A DNA stretch of 64,000 nucleotides, taken from contig CM068383.1 of the NCBI GenBank assembly GCA_034770075.1, positions 32,493,094 through 32,557,093 of the forward strand, read 5' to 3'. Origin of the DNA: Aralia elata. Taxonomy: Eukaryota; Streptophyta; Magnoliopsida; Apiales; Araliaceae. Below are positions 56,775-64,000 of this stretch, piece by piece. Below the pieces are notes generated by a model. That model was not told the DNA's origin. It searched no databases and saw only the letters and a program-made list of their open reading frames with translations. A program made the translations under genes and the position numbers. Positions within the stretch are counted from its first letter, which is position 1. Every line of letters begins with the position of its first letter.

Positions 56775-57389
56775 AATAACTCAGGGTAATTCTTCACCAT
56801 TTTGTCTTCGAGTTCCTACGTAGCTTTCTCAACACTGTGGTTCCTCTATATCACCTTTACAGATGGTATAACTTTATTCCGGAGAACTTGCTCTGTCCTA
56901 TCCACTATCTGAATTGGAACCTCTTCATAGGACAGATCTTTCTCAAACAGTAAGGGTTCGTATTCGATAACATGTTTATAATCAGCTTTGTACGGTCGCA
57001 GTACCGAAACATGGAAGACATTGTGAATATGTTCTAACTCTGGAGGTAAAGCTACCTCATAGGCTACCTCCCCTATCCGCTACAACACCTTAAAAGGTCC
57101 AATGAACCTTGGACTCAACTTGTCCTTTTTACCGAATCTTATTTTCCCCTTCTAGGGAGACACTTTTAAGAAAACGAAACTGCCAACTTCAAATTCGCGA
57201 TTTTGACGATGCTGATTCGCATATTTCTTCTGCCTGTCTTGAGCTGCCGATAATCTAACTCTTATTATTCTGACGATTTCTGCCGTCTGCTGCACTAACT
57301 CGGGACCCAAAAGACGACGCTCACCGACCTCATCCCAACATAATGGAGTTCTACACTTTCTTCTGTATAACGCTTCGTAGGGCGGCATG
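56775..57389 (-). pseudogene. pol end of Tek-I (integrase C-terminus and chromodomain)
   Basis: Begins at the Ath-J target site with MPPYEALYRRKCRTPLCWDE. It continues through LGPELVQQTAEIVRIIRVRL, the QKKYANQHRQNREFEVGSFVFLKVSP block, GPF/Y region and chromodomain-like end. Stops at 57152-57154, 56846-56848 and 56816-56818 all read TAG where Tek-E has tryptophan TGG (SPWKG, VLWRN, ATWELE). It is the intact-length reference for the piece deleted in Tek-E (DEVGERRLL). The rest of the gene lies beyond Ath-J, outside the window. Confidence 0.88.
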
Positions 57390-58865
57390 TGATGAGGGTG
57401 TTTTATACACACAATTTGGGTACCTTTGACCTTGATAGTTTGTTAGTTTTTGGGACTTTTATATGGTTTTAGTTATTTTTATCCTATTTCGAGATAATTT
57501 AGTTTTTAGTTATTTTTACATGCTTTACATTGCTTTGATCCATTTTCATTATGTTTGTAGGAATGGAAATAAAGACCGCTCGGATTGTTGTTCGTAATAA
57601 CTCATTACCCGTGCTTGGATATCTGTGCCCGAATGATAATACGGCGAAAATTTGTATTTGGCGATGCTCAGAGTTTAATTTGATGACATTTGGAAGTTGG
57701 ACATGCACGGCGTCAGAATTGCATGCACGACATGCGGCGTCGGCCAAGCCACGAGCACGCACGTGCAACAGCTAGGGGCACCAGGCAGGCGCTGGGCACG
57801 GACGCCGTGCGGCGCGCGCGGGCGCGTGGGCCTCGGCAGCCAGCCTCGGCAGATGGGCGTTGGGCGTTGACATGGGCGCTGGGCGTCGGCATCAGGCATG
57901 GGCGCTAGGCGCTCGGTAGCCTCGGCAGGCGCTGGGCGCTCGGCAGCCTCGGCAAGCATGCGCGTTGGGCGGCGCGCGGGGCTCGACATATCTCGACAGC
58001 ACTCGGCGGCACTCGGCAGCACTCGGCAGGTAGGCGTGCATGGCAGACGTTGGGCGTGGGCGCATGGACGCTGGGCGCGGGCGCATGGACGCTGGGCGCG
58101 GGTACATGGGCGCTGGGCGCGGGCGCATACTGGGGCCTCAGTAGATTGGGGCGCTAGGCGTGAGGCAGATTGGGGCGCCAGGCGTGCGGCAGATTGGGGC
58201 GCCAGGCGTGCAGTAGTTGGGGCGCCAGCTGGTGGCCAGGGCGTGGGTTATTAATCGGATTAAGTGACGTGTGTCTTATTAATTATCTGCAATAATAGGT
58301 ATCTTGATAGTAGTTGAGATAGATATATACCTAATTACCGCATGCAACCAATTGAGAATCTAGTCTTAATGACTTCCGATGTGAAAGTTGGTAATTGAGG
58401 TGACGGTTAATGAGATTTAGTGACACGTGTCTATTAATCTTTCCTGAAATTAGTCTCTTGATAGTGTATAGGATAGACATATACCTATGCACTACTTAGG
58501 AAGATTCGTGATTGACCATCGACAAAGGCTCTTATGAAATTTTGATTTCTCGGTTGTCAATTCGTATGATATAACTAATTGAAAAGAGAGAGTTAGGAGA
58601 TTCAAATGACGTGTTGGGGGAAATTGTAATATTATACCTTTATATCTTGAGATTTTATCGTGTTTTATTCAATACTTGACTTGTGAACTCAACCAATCAA
58701 CAAAAATTCAAACCTTAATCGTTTAAATTAGATCAAATTGATATACGATTGGTACTTGGTTATTATTCGTCACAATTCTCTGTGGGTTCGACTCATATCT
58801 TATCATATATTACTTGTGGACCGCGTATACTTGTGAGTATTTTTCGGTTGCGAAATCGACCAACA
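57390..58865 (+). repeat. 5' LTR of Ath-J
   Basis: 1476 bp, TGATGAGGGTG ... GAAATCGACCAACA. Most of it does not align with Ath-1, but the last 120 bp do, including a 27-bp identical block (58807-58833). The middle (57770-58250) is a GC-rich minisatellite. Confidence 0.92.
57770..58250 (+). repeat. GC-rich minisatellite in the Ath-J LTR
   Basis: Many GGGCGCTGGGCG- and GGCAGCCTCGGCA-like units. Two clear tandem blocks are GGGCGCATGGACGCTGGGCGC-type (about 58057-58130) and a 24-bp TTGGGGCGCCAGGCGTG-type repeat at 58146-58169, 58170-58193 and 58194-58216. Long open frames on both strands here (Arg/Pro/Ala-rich) are artefacts of the composition. Confidence 0.85.
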
Positions 58866-58871
58866 AGTTTT

Positions 58872-58888
58872 TGGCGCCATTGCCGGGG
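58872..58888 (+). promoter_or_regulatory. Primer binding site (tRNA-Asp type) of Ath-J
   Basis: TGGCGCCATTGCCGGGG, complementary to the tRNA-Asp 3' end except one base (ATT for GTT), 6 bp after the LTR. Confidence 0.9.
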
Positions 58889-58994
58889 AATTGTTTTCTA
58901 ATAATTATACCAATATCAATTTCAATCAACTTGGTCTCATTTTAGACTTGTATATAATTTTCGTTTTTTGTTTTTGTAGGTATTCTTGATTTGT

Positions 58995-60310
58995 ATGCCA
59001 CGCTCACGTGGTCTTGAGTTAATTCCTTACGATCCCGAGATCGAGAGAAATATTCAAAGACTACGAAGAGAACGAGTTCAGGGTATACCCAATCAGAATA
59101 CCATGACTGAGGAGGAGCCTAAATCCTTGAGGGAGTATGCCATGCCTCTTGTCACAGATTTGCACTCAAGCATTTTCAGGCCAGCTATTGAGGCCACCCA
59201 CTTCGAAATTAAGCCAGGCACCATCCAAATGGTCCAAACTATTTGCAGTTTGGAGGGTTGCCCAATGACGACCTAAATGCTCATTTGGTGAGTTTTCTGG
59301 AAATTTGTGACACATTCAAGTACACTCAAGTTACTGATGATGCAATTAGACTCCGATTATTTCCTTTCACGCTTTATGACAAGGCAAAGAATTGGCTGCA
59401 TTCGCTTCCCTCGGGCTCAATTACCAAATGGGATGACTTAGCCCAGAAATTTTTGGCAAAGTTCTTCCCACCGGCAAAAAATGCAAGATTGAGAAATGAC
59501 ATCACTTCGTTTATTCAATATGATCCTGAGTCTTTGTATGAAGCTTGGGAACAATTCAAAGATCTAATAAGGAGATGTCCACACCATGGTTTGCCTCAAT
59601 GGTTGCAAGTTGAGATCTTCTATACGGGTTGACCAATGCCACCTGATCAAGTGTTGACGCAGCTGCAGGTGGTAGTTTAATGGGGAAGAGTTTTGTGGAT
59701 GCCTATAAATTATTGGAGACTATGGCTGCCAATATTTATCAATGGCCTTCGGAGAGGAAAATGCCATAAATGGCAGCAGGAAAATTTGAGGTTGATCCTT
59801 TCACTGCAATAGCCGCGCAGCTAGCTGCGCTTACAAAGAAAGTGGAAACTTTAGGAACTCAATCTGTGCAGAGTATTTCTAAAACTTGTGACTTGTGTAT
59901 TGGGAATCATCCTACCGAGCAATGTGCAATCAATGCAGAATCCGTACAGTTCGTTGGTAATTACAACAGGCAGCAAAACAACCCTCACTCCAATCACTAC
60001 AATCCTGGATGGAGAAATCATCCAAATTTCTCATGGAGCAACAACAACAACACCTAAAACTAATATTTAGCTCCTAGACATCAATATCCCCTAGGATTTC
60101 AAAACCAAACTCAACCACATCATCAACCCCAATCACACAAACAAGCCTCAAACCCACCCTTGCCACAACAGGAGGAAAAAGCCTAGTGGGGAGGAGTTAT
60201 TGGCTCAAATACTTTCACAAAACAGCGCTTCGATACGGAATCTAGAGCTTCAGCTAGGACAAATAGCTAGTGCTATGAATATCCGTCCTCCAGGTGCCTT
60301 ACCTAGTGAC
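58995..60310 (+). pseudogene. gag of Ath-J, several frameshifts
   Basis: ATG at 58995 (MPRSRGLELIPYDPEIERN), the equivalent of the Ath-1 gag start. TTTTTGTTTTTGTAG, a good splice-acceptor-like tract, ends 15 bp upstream. The frame breaks near 59250 (59243-59632 continues with HLVSFLEICDTFKYTQVTDDAIRLRL and LYEAWEQFKDLIRRCPHH), near 59630, and near 60057. The zinc knuckle CDLCIGNHPTEQC (CX2CX3HX4C) is at about 59888-59926, followed by the Asn/His-rich stretch. The product would have been the particle protein; this copy is dead. Confidence 0.85.
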
Positions 60311-60339
60311 ACTTAAGTCAACTCGAAAAGAGAAGGTAA

Positions 60340-61387
60340 GGAGCATTGCAAGGCTGTGACTTTGAGAAGTGGGAAGGAACTACCAGAAGTTATGAATGAT
60401 GTTCCATCAGAAGCTGCGAATGAGGATGTGAATGTGCAGAAAGAGGAAGAAAAGAGAAAAGAAGTAGAAAAGAAGGAAAAGGAGCCAGTGCCAAAATCAG
60501 AGGGGAGCAAGAAAGGCCCTATATATCTGCCATGCCCATTCCCTCAACGTCAACAGAAATTAAAATTGGATAAGCAATTCTCTAAGTTCTTGGAAGTTTT
60601 TAAGAAATTGCACATAAACATCCCATTTGCTGAGGCATTGGAGCAAATGCCTAGTTATGTAAAGTTCATGAAGGACATTTTGTCAAGAAAGAGAAGGCTT
60701 GAAGATTTCGAAACTGTAGCTCTCATCGAAGAATGTAGTGCTATTTTACAGAGGAAGCTCCCATCAAAGTTAAAGGATCCAGGGAGTTTTAATATTCCTT
60801 GTTCAATCAGAAATCAATTTGTTGGGAAAGCTTTATGCGATTTGGGAGCAAGTATCAACCTTATGCCTCTATCCATTTACAAGAAATTGGGGTTAAAGGA
60901 AGCAAAGCCATCAAATGTCACCTTACAGCTTGTTGATAGATCAATCACGTATCCAATGGGTATAGTGGAGGATGTTCTGGTGAAGGTTGACAAATTGATT
61001 CTTCCAACATATTTTGTGGTTTTGGATTATGAGGAGGATCGGGATATTCCAATCATCTAGGGTAGACCATTTTTGGCGACTGAAAGAACACTAATCGACG
61101 TGCCAAATGGTGAATTAACTATGAAAGTGAATGGCCAAGTAGTGAAGTTTCAGGTGTTCAAAGCAATCAAACTCCCAAGCAACACTGTGGATTGTTATTT
61201 GATCCCGAAAGGGGATGACTTGGTTCATAATGACCCTCAAGGAAGGGTTGGTCTTAAAACTCTACTTCCTGAAGAAATGCATAATAGAAAACAAACAGTG
61301 TGTGGGAAGGGACAAATGATGACACATTGTTGGGTATATGCAACTGTGAGCAAGAGCAACCATAAGATCCCAACAGAGCCCGATTAA
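60340..61387 (+). pseudogene. gag end and protease of Ath-J
   Basis: Starts around AVTLRSGKELPE, the same point as AVTLRSGKQTLQEPEL in Ath-1/2. A Lys/Glu-rich linker follows, then FLEVFKKLHINIPFAEALEQ, SRKRRLEDFETVALIEECSA and the protease CDLGASINLMPLSIYKKLG with its aspartate intact. TAG at 61058-61060 falls in the ILGRPF flap. The frame goes on to TAA-type end at 61387 with an unrelated tail (HNRKQTVCGKG). Immediately after come phrases that in Ath-1 lie after pol, so RT to integrase were deleted as a block. Confidence 0.82.
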
Positions 61388-63357
61388 GCAACATAAATTG
61401 AGGGGGTAGTCAGGCTGAGGACTTTAACTCCAGCGCTAGTTGGGAGGCAACCCAAATCTCCATTTTATTTTTTGAGCTATTTTGTTTTTATTTTTTTTAA
61501 TCTAAAAAAAAGAAAAAAGAAAAAAAGTTTGGTATGGTTTATTTTTGATTTTATGATCAATTGTGATTAATGTGTGTAATATTGCTTACTGCAAATAGAC
61601 GTTTAAATCCAACATTGAAAATCAAAACAGCAGCATAGCAACACTATTGCAGCACACTGAGCAGCACAATGGCAGCTCAGCAGCTCAGCAGCCCATGTAG
61701 CAGAGCAGCAGCCAACAGTGCAGTAGACCAGGCAGCCAGCAGGTGCATGGGCGTGCGTTAGGCAGGCACGCGAGCGTGCCCCAGGCCATGCGGCCGCACC
61801 AGCCAGCTGATGCTTGTCCTTAATAGCAGCCCATATGCAAATTTTTGGCATTCCACTCTTTTGTCTCTCTCCTCCAAAGCCAAAAGCCAACGTATTGAAC
61901 ATCATAGCAAAGTTAAAATCCACCACCCATTGTCCAAATTAGCATAAAAGGCTTGCAATTCATCATCAAATTCACCATCTTAGCCTTCAATTCACCAAGG
62001 GTTTCAAGGATTTGGCTAGTTTTGCAAGGTTTTGCTCTTCCTCCCTAAAAGCGAAGGTATTAGCGTTTGAACTCGAATTTTTCTTGCTTGGTGTTGTGCT
62101 TGGGTTGAGTTTTATTGCAGGAACGCTCTATTTCTCCCATTGCAAGACTTTGTGGAAGGTTAGGCTTAATTTCAACTGCACTGACAATTGAGATTTTGAG
62201 AGGTACACGCCACGTGTTTGATAATTGGCCTGAGAGAGTTTCTTAGCTAATGTGGGTTGTTCTTCTTGAGGCATTAATCTGGAATTTTGTTAGTCCGGAA
62301 GCATCCAAGCGACACCACACTATAATGATGTTGCTTGATTACCCTCAGTGAAGTTCTCTATTTTAATTCTGTCTATTATAAACATCGAGGACTATGTTTA
62401 TTTTAAGTTTGGGGGTGTGGTAGTATAATTTAGTTATTTTATTTCGTCTAAGTCGTGTTGTGCTACAAGAATGGCCAATGATATTTTGCTGGTTATTGTG
62501 TTTTTATCTAAAGTAAGGCTTGGGCATGCTAAGTTACTTCTTAACATTTTGGCTAACCACCCTACTCTTGGTTGTTTAAGCTCTTCACGTACACAGTGTA
62601 CTTGTTTAATTAGTTAGTATTGAGAAATCTCATTTACTTAAATGCTTAGGAGATTATACTTGAAATGTATTGAACTCACGTCAACAACCTTTTATGCTTA
62701 TTTTAGACTTTCATATAAGTTTGGGGGAATTACAAAAAAAAGAAAAAAAAAGAAAAAAAAAAGAAAAATTATTATTATTTGTTGACCAAGTTTAATTACG
62801 TGGTCATTGCTACTCGAGTTAATAGATCCTTAGGGGTGTTTTTACACCTAATGCCTTAAAGCCATCTGGTTTAGGAGTCATTGATCAAACACTCGTTACA
62901 TGGGTAGCTCTGAATAGCCTAATGCGATTAGACATCGCACGGTCATGCGCTTAGTTAAGGTGAGATGGAGCGTAAAATGCACTCACCAGTGTGATTACTC
63001 ATTACTGCAATAATCCCTTAGGAACCCCCTTCTTATATGGTCGTCTTGTTTGGTATTTATCAAGGTAATGATGAGTTTGTAGATTTATAGTATAATCCCT
63101 CATATATTGAGTTCATGTGTTAGCTCTTTCCTAACTCGCATAAATAGATAGCACACTCACACACGCACATTGCTGAGATCTTGAGTAGCTGTGAGCTTAG
63201 AAATTTTGTTAATTTGTAACTTTACGTTGTTCTTGGGCCCCTTTTGATCTTTTTCCTTTGAGGCCAATTCTTGAGTCGTTCTCTTCTAATTCAGTTGTCG
63301 TTGTGTTTATTTCAAGAAATTAGTGTATCTCTGTTTGCTTGAGGACAAGCAAAGGGT
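61388..63357 (+). other. Non-coding 3' half of Ath-J
   Basis: 2 kb. Starts with the post-pol phrase GAGGACTTTAACTCCAGCGC ... GGGAGGCAACCC (61418-61453). Then come a CAG/GCAGC-rich patch (61628-61740), a stretch with AAGAAAAAAAAAG repeats (62735-62767) and the conserved motif at 62962-62984. I see no remnant of the envelope-position ORF. GTTTGGGGGTGTGG at 62405-62418 is an additional polypurine-like tract. Confidence 0.6.
62962..62984 (+). promoter_or_regulatory. Conserved GAGCGTAAAATGCACTC motif (Ath-J copy)
   Basis: GAGATG followed by GAGCGTAAAATGCACTC, the reverse complement of the Ath-1 motif at 3506-3528 with one difference. It is 390 bp before the 3' LTR; the Ath-1 copy is 394 bp from its LTR. 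Flanks are otherwise dissimilar. Confidence 0.7.
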
Positions 63358-63373
63358 CAAGTTTGGGGGTATT
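63358..63373 (+). promoter_or_regulatory. Polypurine tract of Ath-J
   Basis: CAAGTTTGGGGGTATT then LTR start TGATGAGGG. Same as Ath-1. Confidence 0.92.
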
Positions 63374-64000
63374 TGATGAGGGTGTTTTATACACAATTTG
63401 GGTACCTTTGACCTTGATAGTTTGTTAGTTTTTGGGACTTTTATATGGTTTTTAGTTATTTTTATCGTATTTCGAGATAATTTAGTTTTTAGTTATTTTT
63501 ACATGCTTTACGTTGCTTTGATGCATTTTCATTATGTTTGTATGAATGGAAATAAAGACCACTCGGATCGTTGTTCGTAATGACTCATTGCCCGTGCTTG
63601 GATATCCGTGCCCAAATGATAATACGACAAAAATTTGTGTTTGGCGATGCTCGGAGTTTAATTTGATGACATTTAGAAGTTGGGCGTGCAGGGCATCGGA
63701 ATTGCGTGCACGGCGTGCGGCGTCGGCCAAGCCACGAGCACGCACGCGCAGTAGCTGGGGGCACCAGGCATGCGCTGGGCGCGAACGTCGTGCAGCGCGC
63801 GCGGGCGCGCGGGCCTCGGCAGATGGGCGTTGGGTGTTGACATGGGCGCTGGGCGTCGGCATCAGGCATGGGCATTGGGTGCGCGCGCTGGGCGCTGGGC
63901 AGCCTCGACAGGCATGCGCGCTGGGCACGCACGCGGGGTTCGGCAACACTCGGCGGCACTCGGCAGGTAGGCGCGCTCGGCAAGCGCTAGGCGCGGGCGC
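63374..64000 (+). repeat. 3' LTR of Ath-J, truncated by the window
   Basis: The first 627 bp match 57390 onward with substitutions and small indels (for example ACACACAATTT versus ACACAATTT). The GC-rich part beyond 63740 already differs in unit order from the 5' copy. Confidence 0.92.

Larger units (their letters stand above)
57390..64000 (+). mobile_element. Ath-J, non-autonomous Athila-like element (right end outside)
   Basis: Plus-strand element with 5' LTR (57390-58865), tRNA-Asp primer site, gag and protease remnants, a 2-kb non-coding part, polypurine tract and the first 627 bp of the 3' LTR (63374 on). RT, RNase H, integrase and the third ORF are absent. It would need another element's enzymes to move. 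It is inserted in the pol of Tek-I. Bases before it are GCATG (candidate target duplication; the other copy is beyond the window). Confidence 0.9.

Noticed and set aside
57675..58254. Long Arg/Pro/Ala-rich open frames on both strands in the Ath-J LTR.
   Set aside because: Product of the GC-rich minisatellite; both strands are open and composition is repetitive.
61603..61926. Minus-strand open frame with Cys/Ala-rich product.
   Set aside because: It lies over a CAG/GCAGC-rich patch in the spacer of Ath-J and has no recognisable domain.

Overview
The window is nuclear DNA of a flowering plant, probably a eudicot. It holds no host gene that I can recognise. Everything I could assign is LTR retrotransposon, mostly Ty3/gypsy, stacked by repeated nested insertion. 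Two lineages dominate. The first is Athila-like: tRNA-Asp-type primer site next to the LTR, polypurine tract AGTTTGGGGGTATT, one long gag-pol frame, and an extra ORF in the 'envelope' position. The second is a Tekay/Del-like chromovirus: TGGTATCAGAGC primer site, chromodomain at the integrase end, very long LTRs. A plant host is also indicated by a piece of organelle DNA with plastid rpl2 and ndhA fragments.

Layout, with my working names. Ath-C is an old, degenerate Athila-like element on the minus strand. Its pieces are its 3' LTR (1-279 and 14396-14735), its integrase/RNase H half (15860-17670) and its RT half (27542-28735). Its LTR is split by a solo-LTR-like sequence (280-1541 and 13848-14395). 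That sequence is itself split by Ath-1 (1542-13842, minus), a full-length element with a perfect ATATA target duplication. The pol of Ath-C is split by Ath-2 (17671-27541, minus). Ath-2 has lost its 3' end and carries an 843-bp organelle insert inside its protease region.

From 28736 to 57389 the DNA is Tekay-like. It contains an LTR end (Tek-H), a broken element (Tek-D, 29167-34675) ending in an inverted RNase H piece, and an LTR remnant (Tek-F). Inside Tek-F sits the young, almost intact Tek-E (35318-50203), with 4.4-kb LTRs and an AAATT target duplication. To its right are the LTR and leader of Tek-G, an LTR fragment Tek-K, and the 3' LTR and pol end of Tek-I. Ath-J (57390 to beyond the end, plus strand) interrupts the pol of Tek-I. 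Ath-J is an Athila derivative that keeps gag and protease but has lost RT, RNase H, integrase and the envelope-position ORF.

How the parts would work together: Gag forms the particle and binds RNA through zinc knuckles. Protease, RT/RNase H and integrase mature the proteins, copy the RNA and insert the cDNA. The LTRs supply promoter and polyadenylation signals, and the primer sites and polypurine tracts prime the two DNA strands. Every pol here carries at least one break, so none looks autonomous as read. The main things worth a second look are: a coiled-coil ORF ahead of gag in three Tekay-like elements, with a possible spliced leader; a GC-rich palindromic repeat shared by LTRs of both lineages; a conserved motif about 390 bp before the 3' LTR of Athila-like elements; the chimeric organelle insert; and an abnormal 150-bp duplication flanking Ath-2.
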